Shown here: positions 45,968 to 53,901 of the stretch, one piece after another
Layout of the letters: every line of letters begins with the position of its first letter
Position numbering within the stretch: position 1 is the stretch's first letter
Source: Sphingomonas sp. LR60
Lineage (GTDB): Bacteria > Pseudomonadota > Alphaproteobacteria > Sphingomonadales > Sphingomonadaceae
DNA: 64,000 bases
Direction of reading: 5' to 3'
Assembly: GCF_036855935.1 (NCBI RefSeq)
Contig: NZ_JASPFK010000001.1
Location: 2,854,501 to 2,918,500, forward strand
The notes under the pieces: generated by a model
What the model was told of the DNA's origin: nothing
The model's input: only the letters and a program-made list of their open reading frames with translations
Databases searched by the model: none
Translations under genes and position numbers: made by a program

Positions 45968-46172
45968 GGTGCTGTCAAAGCAACTGCACATGACCGACAG
46001 AAGGCGAGCTTCTTGCCCTTTTGCCTGCTACTTAGCGGGCAAAAGGGCGCTGACCTCGGGAAATACCAAGCAAGCTCGCAGCACTGACAGCCCGGCCTGC
46101 ATAGCTCAGGGGACGAAAAACACCAACCCTGCCCGGCTCTCGAGCAAGCCGGTACGTTGGTTTGACAGTACC
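45968..46172. mobile_element. 205-bp non-autonomous element with IS6-like inverted ends
   Basis: The left end GGTGCTGTCAAAGCAAC and the complement of the right end GGTACTGTCAAACCAAC match at 15 of 17 positions and resemble the right end of the IS6 elements in this window. There is no transposase. Inside lies a perfect 11-bp hairpin (46015-46025 with 46038-46048, GCCCTTTTGCC/GGCAAAAGGGC). The flanking 8 bp do not match. It abuts the lldD remnant whose 5' half is missing, so it probably took part in the deletion. Confidence 0.6.
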
Positions 46173-46764
46173 CTCCTGGTCGCTACCGGCGCTGACCGGA
46201 TCCAAGTTCAATCTCGCCAATGTCAGCCACAAAATCGATGCGCTGGCATCGGGCCCGATGAGCTTGTTCGACTATATCGGCGGCCAGTTCGACCGATCTG
46301 TTGGCTGGCGCGATGTCGAGTGGCTTGCACGCGAATGGAACGGTCCGCTCGCGATCAAAGGCGTGATGACGCCCGAAGATGCGCGAAGATCAATCGCCTC
46401 GGGCGCAAGCGGGGTCATCATCTCCAATCATGGCGGGCGCCAGCTAGACGGTGCGCCCGCTCCGATCGACCAGATCGAAGCGGTACGCACCATTATCGGC
46501 GATGCGGCTGATGTGATCTGTGACGGTGGCATCAGGCGTGGCTCCGACGTGGTGAAGGCGCTTGCTCAAGGGGCGACTGCCTGCTCGATCGGGCGTCCCT
46601 ACCTCTATGGTCTGGCGGCAGGAGGCGCGCCGGGCGTCGATCGCCTGCTGACCATTCTGCGAGCGGAGTTCGAGCGCACTTTGAGGCTGGCGGGGATCAA
46701 CGATATAGCCGCCATATCACGTCGCCACATCCGCAACCGGCTAAGTAGCCCCATTATCGGCTGA
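46173..46764 (+). pseudogene. lldD: L-lactate dehydrogenase (FMN alpha-hydroxy acid oxidase), C-terminal remnant
   Basis: The C-terminal half of an LldD-type enzyme is present (about 190 of the usual ~380 residues): PLAIKGVMTPEDARRSIASG, ISNHGGRQLDG with the catalytic His and substrate-binding Arg, and DGGIRRGSDVVKALAQGATA with the FMN phosphate site, to the end GINDIAAISRRHI. The N-terminal half, including the Tyr and FMN-binding residues, is replaced by the 205-bp inverted-repeat element. The retained part has no internal stops, so the disruption is recent. The protein cannot be functional. Confidence 0.85.
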
Positions 46765-46989
46765 CGAGCAACACCGGCTTACGCTGCGACTGACCGACCC
46801 TCGCCACTCTACGTTTGATTGCAAGAATTGAATTCCGGTAGTTTGTGGCACTATCGAGCTCCCCGAACCGCTCGTCCATGCAAGCCACGGCAACTCCACG
46901 ACACACCCAGTCGCTTTGACACCGATCCGGGCGGGTTGATGTCGTCACCGAATGTGTTCACTTATCGATTTAGGATCGGGAGATCGACG

Positions 46990-47289
46990 ATGTCGGTGAA
47001 GGTAGTTGCGTTCGTATCGGTGAAGCCCGGACAGGAAGACGCCTTCGTCGAAGTGGCCAGCGTCTGCGTTGCCGCTTCACGCGCTGAAGCTGGCGTGCTG
47101 CACTATGACCTTTGGCGCGAAACCGAAGGCGAACAGCGCTACGTTTTTGACGAGCTCTATGTCGATGATGCCGCCGTTGTGGCCCACATGAATTCGGATC
47201 ACTTCAAGGCATTTGGCTTGGCCGCACGCGACCTAGCAGCAGCGCGACCGCTCATCATCAAGACGCACGCCATTGACGTTGCAGATTGA
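46990..47289 (+). CDS. antibiotic-biosynthesis-monooxygenase (YgiN-like) family protein
   Basis: The 99-residue ABM-domain protein starts at 46990 (MSVKVVAFVSVKPGQEDAFV) behind GGGAG. EAGVLHYDLWRETEGEQRYV and YVDDAAVVAHMNSDHFKAF are typical of the dimeric ferredoxin-like fold. Such proteins act as quinol monooxygenases or in related small-molecule chemistry. It lies behind the lldD remnant and may have shared its operon. Confidence 0.85.
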   Translation: MSVKVVAFVSVKPGQEDAFVEVASVCVAASRAEAGVLHYDLWRETEGEQRYVFDELYVDDAAVVAHMNSDHFKAFGLAARDLAAARPLIIKTHAIDVAD

Positions 47290-47319
47290 TTTAGACTTTT
47301 CGTCACACTGCCGGAAAAA

Positions 47320-47379
47320 GACCTACAATACGACATTCACGCTGCCGATGCCGCTTCCTGGAACTGGACGCTCGTTCAG
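47320..47379 (+). repeat. dispersed ~60-bp intergenic repeat, copy 4
   Basis: It reads GACCTACAATACGACATTCA, CGCTGCCGATGCCGCTTCC and GGACGCTCGTTCAG, in the gap between the ABM gene and the convergent rsgA. Confidence 0.6.
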
Positions 47380-47468
47380 GATTCAAATTCCAGCATTCTG
47401 GCCGTGTCAAAGCTGTCGGCTTTTCGGCGCTCGGACGCCGGCGCGCGAACGTCGAGATCGGACAATCG

Positions 47469-48521
47469 TCATCTCCTGTCGCCAACTTTGCCACGCCGGG
47501 AGCGGCGCATTGCCACGGCGCCGCTGTTTTCCGCGTCTTCCCGGGCGAGCTTGCGCCATCGTTCGACGCGAGCGGGATCAAGATCGCCTTGCGTCATCGC
47601 GACGTGGATAGCGCATCCAGGCTCGTCCGTGTGGGTGCAGTTCGCGAACCGACACTCGAGCGTCACGGCCGTGACGTCGTCAAAAACCTCGGTCACGCCG
47701 GAGGCTACTTCGGACATCTGGAGTTCGCGCATGCCGGGCGTGTCCACTAGCCAGCCGCCACCATCTGCGGCAGGGCCGTCCGCACCACCGGCGAGTCGAT
47801 GCATTTCGCGCACGGTCGTCGTGTGCCGGCCTTTGCCATCATCCTCTCGGACTGGCTGGGTTGCAATGCTCTCCGATCCCTTCAGCGTGTTGACGAGGGT
47901 CGACTTGCCGACGCCGGACGATCCCACCAGCGCAACCGTCTCCCCGAGGCCGCAATAGCCGGCAAGGTGGCCGGCGCTGGTCGTATAGCGTCCGTCGACC
48001 AGTTCCACCCGCAACCCCGACTGGAGTGCGCGCGCCTCCTCGACCAAGCGCTCAGGCGCAGGTGACAGGTCGGCTTTCGTGAGCACCAGGACAGGACGGA
48101 CGCCGACTTCGCGCGCGAGCACGAGATAGCGCTCGATGCGCGCAACGTTGAAGTCCTGATCACACGATGAGACGATGAACAGCGTGTCGATGTTCGCGGC
48201 GATGAGCTGGACGCGGCGACCGTCGCCCGGCGCAGGCCTCTTGAACAGGTTTGTGCGATCGAGGATACGCACCAGGCTTCGGCTGCTCCGGTCGATCAGC
48301 AGCCAGTCGCCGACAGTGGGCCGGTCCGCTGCTCCCCTCTGCACGGTCAAGCTCGACGAGATCGAATCCTCGATCCCCTCTCCTAAGACGGTCACCTGTC
48401 CACGATGAACCGACATGACCCGCACAGGCTGACAGTTTTGGCTCTGCTCGGCGGAGACCTGCTCGGCGAAGAAAGATCTCCAGCCGAGATGTGCGAGAGT
48501 GAGATCGGACGACACCGTCAT
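47469..48521 (-). CDS. rsgA: ribosome small-subunit-dependent GTPase A
   Basis: The 350-residue circularly permuted GTPase has an OB-fold N-terminus, then G4 (VLTKADLSP), G1 (LVGSSGVGKSTLVNTL), G2/G3 (RHTTTVREMH, WLVDTPGMREL), and a zinc site CRFANCTHTDEPGC with a C-terminal helix. It helps late 30S maturation. The start is MTVSSDLTLAHLGW at 48521; the longer open frame to 48785 is the shadow of an upstream small gene. It is preceded by that gene at 13 bases, so the two form one unit. Confidence 0.92.
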   Translation of the reverse strand: MTVSSDLTLAHLGWRSFFAEQVSAEQSQNCQPVRVMSVHRGQVTVLGEGIEDSISSSLTVQRGAADRPTVGDWLLIDRSSRSLVRILDRTNLFKRPAPGDGRRVQLIAANIDTLFIVSSCDQDFNVARIERYLVLAREVGVRPVLVLTKADLSPAPERLVEEARALQSGLRVELVDGRYTTSAGHLAGYCGLGETVALVGSSGVGKSTLVNTLKGSESIATQPVREDDGKGRHTTTVREMHRLAGGADGPAADGGGWLVDTPGMRELQMSEVASGVTEVFDDVTAVTLECRFANCTHTDEPGCAIHVAMTQGDLDPARVERWRKLAREDAENSGAVAMRRSRRGKVGDRR

Positions 48522-48534
48522 TGCCTCAGCGGAC

Positions 48535-48681
48535 TCACGATCCGCCTGATTGATCTGCATCCGGCGTGCCTTGCTCAGCTGCTCGCCTAGCCGCCTTGGC
48601 TTGCGCCTTCTTCGCAGACTCGGCCGCCTTGGCCTTCTCGCGCTCGCGGCGCTCGAAGTCGTAATTTGGTTTGCGTGGTAT
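48535..48681 (-). CDS. small Lys/Arg/Glu-rich protein with apparent AUA start
   Basis: A 48-codon frame reads PRKPNYDFERREREKAKAA followed by more Ala/Lys/Arg residues and ends at 48535. Small proteins opening with xPNYxFERxERExAK are widespread in alphaproteobacteria. Here the codon where ATG is expected is ATA (48681-48679), with GGAG eight bases upstream; no in-frame ATG, GTG or TTG occurs up to the preceding stop. Either the start was lost (a substitution or sequencing error) or AUA is used. The gene is 13 bases upstream of rsgA. Confidence 0.55.
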   Translation of the reverse strand: MPRKPNYDFERREREKAKAAESAKKAQAKAARRAAEQGTPDADQSGGS

Positions 48682-48861
48682 GTCAGTCGCTCCGGCGCTC
48701 GGGATTCCAGCTTGAGCGACGCGCTCAACATGAGAACCTTATTCCAGCTACACTGATCCGCGGTTCGCGACCAGACCCGCGGCAAGGGGCAGCGAGGGTG
48801 CGTGCTCGAGCCTGACTTGTCCCTAGACCATAACAGGGATGGATCTCGTCGTGTATGAGAA

Positions 48862-48920
48862 GACCCAAAATCCGCCGCTCAGCCGGCTTGAACGCCTTCC
48901 ACGTTTCGGTCCTTCGTTCA
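48862..48920 (+). repeat. dispersed ~60-bp intergenic repeat, copy 5
   Basis: It reads GACCCAAAATCCGCCGCTCA, GCCGGCTTGAACGCCTTCC and TTTCGGTCCTTCGTTCAG, and lies between the small gene upstream of rsgA and the esterase gene. Confidence 0.65.
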
Positions 48921-48985
48921 GGTGGGAAGCGCTCCCTTTTGCCGCTTAATGGTGCTACTAATAAGCGGGCTGGCGGGGGCGTCTT

Positions 48986-49900
48986 ATGCGAAAGTGGATC
49001 TGGGGCGGCATCGTGTTAGTCATCGTCGGGCTCGGCATCGCGGCTTGGCCGTACGCCCGCTTTGCTTATCTTTGGCACTTCTACGGTCCGTCCGCCCTCG
49101 AGCGCATGGCGGTGAGCGCTCCGACCGATACTGTCCGCTACGGGCCGGCACCGAAGCAATACGCCGATCTGCGCGTGCCGCCCGGCAAAGGCCCCTTCCC
49201 GATCGCCGTGATCATCCATGGTGGTTGCTGGGACGTCAGCTTCGGTAGTAGCGGAACGATTGCACCCATTGCCGATGCACTGACCAGGCGAGGCATCGCT
49301 ACCCTGAACGTGCAGTACCGCGTCGTCGGCGATGCCGGTGGTGGATGGCCCGGAACGATGCGCGACGTGGGCACAGCGATCGATGCGCTGAGGCAGCTTG
49401 CTCGGCGTTACCGGCTCGACCTGAATCGAATGGTGGTCGCCGGGCACTCGGCAGGCGCGCAACTCGCACTCTGGAGCGCGATGCGCGACCGGCTATCGCC
49501 CGGCAGCCAGATAGCGTTGCCCGATCCGTTGCTGCCAAGGGCGGTGGTGGCGATCGACGGGCCGGGCGCGCTGGCCGAATTCATTGGCCAGGATGCGGAC
49601 GCCTGCGGCAAGCCAGTGATCGTGCCCTTCATGGGCGGCACACCGGCTCAGGTGCCGCAGCGCTACCGTGACGCTTCTCCCCAGGATCACCTGCCGCTGC
49701 ACGTGCCTCAGTATCTCGCTCAGGCGGCGTTCGCCGACCTCATGCAGCCTTATATCGACAAGGCCCGTCGATCAGGCGATCCGGTCACTGCTTACCGTCC
49801 GACTAACACCGGCCACTTCAGCATCATCAATCCGACCTTGCCGCAGGGCCAAGGAACGGTGGCACTGATAACAGATGCGGTCCGAAAGCTGCCAAAATAG
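48986..49900 (+). CDS. membrane-anchored alpha/beta hydrolase (esterase-like)
   Basis: The 304-residue protein begins with an uncleaved-type signal anchor (WIWGGIVLVIVGLGIAAW). The hydrolase domain has the oxyanion loop VIIHGGCWD, nucleophile Ser in VVAGHSAGAQLAL (about residue 155) and a C-terminal His in NTGHFSIINP, as in the BD-FAE/esterase group. The catalytic domain should face the periplasm. The substrate is not evident. It stands alone between two repeat copies. Confidence 0.85.
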   Translation: MRKWIWGGIVLVIVGLGIAAWPYARFAYLWHFYGPSALERMAVSAPTDTVRYGPAPKQYADLRVPPGKGPFPIAVIIHGGCWDVSFGSSGTIAPIADALTRRGIATLNVQYRVVGDAGGGWPGTMRDVGTAIDALRQLARRYRLDLNRMVVAGHSAGAQLALWSAMRDRLSPGSQIALPDPLLPRAVVAIDGPGALAEFIGQDADACGKPVIVPFMGGTPAQVPQRYRDASPQDHLPLHVPQYLAQAAFADLMQPYIDKARRSGDPVTAYRPTNTGHFSIINPTLPQGQGTVALITDAVRKLPK

Positions 49901-50017
49901 GCCGGCCAGCGTGTGCCGGATAGGAGGTTGACCCGCCTGAGCATACCATTCGGCAAGTAAGTTGCGTCAGCTAGCGCAGTGTGACAGCCTTCGTTTGCCA
50001 TTGAGGGGGCAACGCCG

Positions 50018-50878
50018 TTGGCTACCTTGCGCGATGCAGATGCACTGCCAAACTCCAGGCTTAACGCCGGTTGGGTCGATAAGGCTTTGCGCTGGTCCGC
50101 CAAAAGCCTGGTCGCCATCGTCTGGGTCAGCTCGGGCATCTTCGCAGCGTTCATTCTGGCGCTGTACGTCGGTGGCGCGGTGGCCGGGACGTATCAGGAT
50201 TGGAATGACGGCTTTCCGGGTCTGTACGCTCAAGGTTCACTGTCTGCGAGCATCGGCATTGGCCTACACTTCGGCTTTGGCGCCGTGCTGCTTCTATTGG
50301 GACCGATCCAACTGATGGCTGGGGTTCGACAGCGCCACCCCGTTCTGCATCGCTGGACTGGCAGGGTATATGCGACGGCGGCCTTAGTGACAGGCATCGG
50401 AGGCCTGGTTTACATCGTGTTCCGCGGCACCGTTGGCGGACCGGTAATGAGTGCCGGCTTTGCACTCTACGGCGCGTTGATAACGGTCGCCGCCGAAGAG
50501 ACTGTCCGGCATGCTATGGCGCGACGTCTAGTTCAGCATCGGGCTTGGGCCATCCGGTTGTTCGCGCTAGCAATCGGCTCCTGGCTTTACCGGATGGACT
50601 ATGGCTTCTGGCGCTTGCTGGCCGGCGGCGTTGGACATACGAAGAGGTTCGATGGTTGGTTCGACATGATCATGGTCTTCTGGTTCTACCTGCCAAACCT
50701 GGCCGTGGCAGAGTTCTTCATCCAGGGGCGGCAACGCAACGCCTCTGCGTCGACCAAAATCGTAGCGACTGCGCTGTTAGGCACGGTGGCGGTCTGCCTT
50801 CTGCTCGCAACGACAATGATCACCTTTCTGGGATGGGGTCCTGCCATCCTTTGGCGCCTTGGCATACTGGAAGGTTAA
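50018..50878 (+). CDS. DUF2306 family integral membrane protein
   Basis: The 286-residue protein starts at a TTG preceded by GAGGGGG at eight bases. It has about seven hydrophobic helices (for example LVAIVWVSSGIFAAFILALY and FGAVLLLLGPIQLMAGV) and the family's HPVLHRWTGRVYA segment with conserved histidines, followed by LVQHRAWAIRLFALAIG. The role of DUF2306 proteins is unknown, though the His pattern suggests haem or metal binding. Confidence 0.85.
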   Translation: MATLRDADALPNSRLNAGWVDKALRWSAKSLVAIVWVSSGIFAAFILALYVGGAVAGTYQDWNDGFPGLYAQGSLSASIGIGLHFGFGAVLLLLGPIQLMAGVRQRHPVLHRWTGRVYATAALVTGIGGLVYIVFRGTVGGPVMSAGFALYGALITVAAEETVRHAMARRLVQHRAWAIRLFALAIGSWLYRMDYGFWRLLAGGVGHTKRFDGWFDMIMVFWFYLPNLAVAEFFIQGRQRNASASTKIVATALLGTVAVCLLLATTMITFLGWGPAILWRLGILEG

Positions 50879-50920
50879 ATACGCGCGCTCTTAAGCTAAC
50901 GATCGAGCTTTGTCCTGGTA

Positions 50921-50980
50921 GACCCACTTCCAGACGTCCAGTTACTACGAGCAACTCCCCGATTTCAGCCACTCGTTCAT
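50921..50980 (+). repeat. dispersed ~60-bp intergenic repeat, copy 6
   Basis: It reads GACCCACTTCCAGACGTCCA, ACGAGCAACTCCCCGATTTC and CCACTCGTTCA. It lies between the DUF2306 gene and the convergent DUF4287 gene. Confidence 0.6.
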
Positions 50981-51026
50981 GCCGACGGCTGACGGTAGCG
51001 CCGCGTCCAAACGAGTGCCGAGCAGG

Positions 51027-51235
51027 CTAGCCTTTCTCCGTCAGCGTGTGTGCCACCACCGCATTGGCATGGCCGTGTCCCATCCCGTGCTCGTCCTTCA
51101 GCATGGCCACCAACTCCATGTGCTTGGCGGGCAGACGGTCTCGGACGATCTGCTGCCATTCGGCGATGGCTTGCCATACTTCTTCTCGATGGAGGGGAAA
51201 TAGGACGCGGGTCCCTTCACCGGTTCACTTGCCAT
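51027..51235 (-). CDS. DUF4287-domain small protein, frameshifted
   Basis: From the ATG at 51235 the frame reads MASEPVKGPASYFPSIEKKY then GKP; the neighbouring frame continues IAEWQQIVRDRLPAKHMELV and EHGMGHGHANAVVAHTL to a stop at 51027. The joined sequence is a full DUF4287 domain (69 residues), recognisable by the LGHGHAxAxVA-like end. One base is missing at the CC at 51168-51169 (minus-strand reading AAG CC-ATC GCC). Function of the family is unknown; it occurs with DUF5655 and stress-type genes. Confidence 0.6.
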
Positions 51236-51375
51236 CGACGTCATCCTTCAACTCGTAAGAGGCTCCGGCATCCTCAAGCTGTTCGCGGGCAAGTGCAAGC
51301 CAGGTAGCCCTCGAGCTGATTGCGTCAGGCCGTCTCGGCGACCCAGAGGAGGTCGATCCGGACGCCCTGCCGCAT
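51225..51375 (-). pseudogene. disrupted 49-codon ORF upstream of the DUF4287 gene
   Basis: ATG at 51375 opens MRQGVRIDLLWVAETA and stops; the next frame reads DAISSRATWLALAREQLED and ends at 51225, overlapping the DUF4287 start by 11 bases. The two parts join if one T is removed near 51327, the reverse of the other frame breaks in the window. The reading looks protein-like, but no family is recognised. Confidence 0.35.
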
Positions 51376-51595
51376 CTCGATACCGTTCGTTCGTATCGGC
51401 GTTCGAGGCTTCTAAGCGGTCCGAAAAGCCGTTTCGTTGGTCTGGTTGGCAGATAGTCGAACGAGGTTCCGCGGGGACGCTGACGGCGAGCCCGACACGA
51501 GGGGCTCGCTCCTTCCGACAGCCATTGTGTTTCCGAAGCGCGAGAGGCCCGAAGCCGATGTTGTAGGTCGACGCGAGCGGCTCACAGGCCTACCC

Positions 51596-51943
51596 CTACC
51601 CTTCCTGCTGACCAGACAGGAGCGAACCTAGCGCATCGAGCCGCCTGTCCCATGCTGATCGTCGCGCGCTCAACCATTGCTCCACGATCTTCAAACCATC
51701 ATGATCGAGCTGGCAGGATCGGACACGGCCTAGCTTGCTACTGGTGACAAGACCTGCCTCCTCAAGAACTCGGATGTGCTGGCCGACAGCTGTGAGCGTG
51801 ATTCCGGACAGCTCAGCCAACGCCGAGACGGCATGCGGGCGCTCGCCCAGCCGTTCGATCATGCGACGTCGTGTCGGATCACCCAGCGCATGGAGCAGCA
51901 GATCAATCGGCTCACCGTCGACCTTCCGGCGTGGCCGCGCCAC
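51596..51943 (-). CDS. ArsR-family transcriptional regulator
   Basis: The 115-residue winged-helix regulator starts at the GTG at 51943, one base after the SRPBCC stop. LLLHALGDPTRRRMIERLGE and ELSGITLTAVGQHIRVLEEA are the DNA-binding signature; metal-ligand cysteines of the arsenic type are absent. It belongs to the group that is co-encoded with AHSA1/SRPBCC proteins and probably represses this two-gene operon. Confidence 0.88.
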   Translation of the reverse strand: MARPRRKVDGEPIDLLLHALGDPTRRRMIERLGERPHAVSALAELSGITLTAVGQHIRVLEEAGLVTSSKLGRVRSCQLDHDGLKIVEQWLSARRSAWDRRLDALGSLLSGQQEG

Positions 51944-51944
51944 G

Positions 51945-52418
51945 TCAGTCCGCCAGGAAGCGAGCGAGCCGATCCAGCAGGTCGCTCCAGCCGTGCTCAC
52001 GCATAACAGGACCGTCGGAGCCCTCGAAGAACACACCTTGGAACGTGCAAGTGAGCGCCGTCCCTCCGTCCGCCTCCGCGATCTCGATTGTCTCTAGGGC
52101 GACCGAGATAGGCCTGCCCGCGATTGCCATACGAGACGATATGATGATGCGCTGTCCGTCCACGATGTCATGGAAGACGCCGTCATTCGTCAGCACGACG
52201 CCGGGAAAGGGTGTCTCCGGTCCGAACGTATAGATGAGCCGCTCGGCGCCGCCGACGCGAAAGTCACTCTCGAATGCCTTGATCTCGTGCGTGTGACTCT
52301 CCGCATACCAGCTCTTCTTGATCGCGGGATCGGCGCACGCGGCGAACACCTTGGAGGGCGCTACCGGGTAGCGCCGCTCGATTGTGAAGTTGCCGTGCAC
52401 GGCGGCAGGGTTGGTCAT
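51945..52418 (-). CDS. SRPBCC (AHSA1-like) protein
   Basis: The 157-residue START-like protein (FTIERRYPVAPSKVFAACAD, KKSWYAESHTHEIKAFESDF, MREHGWSDLLDRLARFL) belongs to the Aha1-C-like group that pairs with ArsR regulators. It has a hydrophobic cavity and may bind a small ligand. It is the first gene of the unit, with the regulator following at one base. Confidence 0.9.
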   Translation of the reverse strand: MTNPAAVHGNFTIERRYPVAPSKVFAACADPAIKKSWYAESHTHEIKAFESDFRVGGAERLIYTFGPETPFPGVVLTNDGVFHDIVDGQRIIISSRMAIAGRPISVALETIEIAEADGGTALTCTFQGVFFEGSDGPVMREHGWSDLLDRLARFLAD

Positions 52419-52628
52419 GTCCAGCTCCTCACTACGGTAATGGCTTCACTATGCAAGGCGCCCTCGCCTTAGTCAAGTATCAACCTCAGTCTTAGTTAAC
52501 GAGATATCCGGTCACCCGAGTAGGTCAGGCTAGGGTGCGTGCGACTTTTCCTTCGTGGCAAGGACCCATCAGCGAAAGGCGGCGACGCGCCGCTTTTCAG
52601 CGGGCTCGTCCTTGGTTAGCTTCGGGTG

Positions 52629-53204
52629 ATGTCGCTCCGTCACGCCGATAGCATCGCATTCGAGACCCCTGAGGATCTTGCCGGCTGGCTTGCCGAGCAC
52701 CACGCCACAAGCGGAGAGCTATGGGTGCGCATCTACAAGGAGGGCTCTGGACAGCGGTCTGTTACGTGGACCGACTGCGTCGTGGAGGCGATCCGTTTCG
52801 GCTGGATCGACGGCCTAAAAAGATCTGCGGACGAGCGCTCGTACCTCCAGCGCCTCACGCCACGCCGGTCAGGATCCAACTGGTCAGCCAGGAACCGCGA
52901 TCATGCCGAGCGGCTGATAGCTGAAGGTCGCATAACACCGGCTGGCCTTGCCCATGTCCAGGCCGCGCGGGCAGAGGGACGTTGGGACACGGCCTATGAG
53001 GGCTCGGCCACAATGGTCATACCGCAAGATTTCCTGGATGCGCTAGCGGCCCGGCCGGAGGCAGAAGCGTTCTTCCATACTCTAGATCGTAAGAACCTAT
53101 ACCCGATTTACTACCGCCTTCAGACGGCCAAGCGGCCGGAGACCCGGGTTCGCAGGATGCAGCAGATTCTCGCGCAACTCGCGCGCGGTGAGCGCTTTCA
53201 TTGA
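52629..53204 (+). CDS. YdeI/OmpD-associated family protein
   Basis: The 191-residue protein has the family's features: FETPEDLAGWLAEHHATSGE, SVTWTDCVVEAIRFGWIDGL, and a C-terminal helix with LYPIYYRLQTAKRPETRVRR. Such proteins are common stress-associated or peptide-resistance proteins of unclear activity. GTG at 52626 directly precedes the ATG used here. Confidence 0.88.
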   Translation: MSLRHADSIAFETPEDLAGWLAEHHATSGELWVRIYKEGSGQRSVTWTDCVVEAIRFGWIDGLKRSADERSYLQRLTPRRSGSNWSARNRDHAERLIAEGRITPAGLAHVQAARAEGRWDTAYEGSATMVIPQDFLDALAARPEAEAFFHTLDRKNLYPIYYRLQTAKRPETRVRRMQQILAQLARGERFH

Positions 53205-53207
53205 CCT

Positions 53208-53266
53208 GACCCACTAGCCGCCATTCAGCTCGTTTGGCCGATTTCCCGATTTCCACCTTCCGTTCA
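53208..53266 (+). repeat. dispersed ~60-bp intergenic repeat, copy 7
   Basis: It reads GACCCACTAGCCGCCATTCA, TTTCCCGATTTCCACC and TTCCGTTCAGC, between the convergent YdeI-like gene and the broken small ORF. Confidence 0.6.
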
Positions 53267-53281
53267 GCTAGCTTTCCCGCA

Positions 53282-53493
53282 TCACGGGCGCGCGCGCCAG
53301 CGCACCCTCTGGGTCGCCGGGGCGTTCTCCTGAGCAGGGGATCTCAGCTCATGAATGGAAACTTTCGGTCCCTCGCCAACACGCTGGATGATCTTACGCA
53401 GATGGGCGATCTCCGACGCGAGCACCCGGTCGACAGCGCGTCGACAAGATCATGCCCCGCTTGCAAGCGCTCAATCGCTGCGCCGATCGTCAC
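53282..53493 (-). CDS. small protein of unknown function, frameshifted, coupled to an SRPBCC gene
   Basis: A GTG overlapping the SRPBCC stop (53493) opens VTIGAAIERLQAGHDLVDAL; after one missing base near 53430-53433 the frame continues DRVLASEIAHLRKIIQRV and QENAPATQRVRWRARP to 53282, 70 residues in all. Both halves look natural. I do not recognise the family. As given, the first half runs into an unrelated tail. Confidence 0.5.
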
Positions 53494-53894
53494 CTTTCGG
53501 CTTCGAGCAGCGTCTTCAACGCTCCCAGATCTCCCTTCACCATACGCGCGTCGCGCTTGAAGTCGGCGTCGGTCATGCCCGGCTGGCGGAACAGGACGAG
53601 CTGCACCTCGGTGCCGTCGCCGTTCGGGACCATGCGCATCGGCACCACCACGTCGGGTTTGCCGTTCAGCACGACGCGGTGATCCAGCACCCCAAATACG
53701 TTGGGCTCACTGAAGTGGATCAGCGCCTCGCCCTCAGGTGTGTCGGCAACCCAGCCGCGCTCCGTAGGTCGAAGGCTGTCGGCCAGTCCGGCCGCCCAAC
53801 GCGGGAAGTTCTCCGGCCGATGCACGAAAGCATAGGCCCTCTCTATCGGCACGTGAATGGTGACGTGTATAATGCGCACTTCGCTGGTCGTCAT
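53490..53894 (-). CDS. SRPBCC family protein
   Basis: The 134-residue START-like protein (IIHVTIHVPIERAYAFVHRP, HFSEPNVFGVLDHRVVLNG, LVLFRQPGMTDADFKRDARM, VKGDLGALKTLLE) belongs to a polyketide-cyclase/dehydrase-like group. It lies 7 bases after the UPF0149 gene on the same strand and its stop overlaps the next start. Confidence 0.88.
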   Translation of the reverse strand: MTTSEVRIIHVTIHVPIERAYAFVHRPENFPRWAAGLADSLRPTERGWVADTPEGEALIHFSEPNVFGVLDHRVVLNGKPDVVVPMRMVPNGDGTEVQLVLFRQPGMTDADFKRDARMVKGDLGALKTLLEAER

Positions 53895-53901
53895 GATCTC
53901 T

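Noticed and set aside
48522..48785. N-terminal extension of RsgA (88 residues)
   Set aside because: The extension is a basic shadow of the small gene at 48535-48681 in another frame; RsgA alignment starts at the ATG at 48521.
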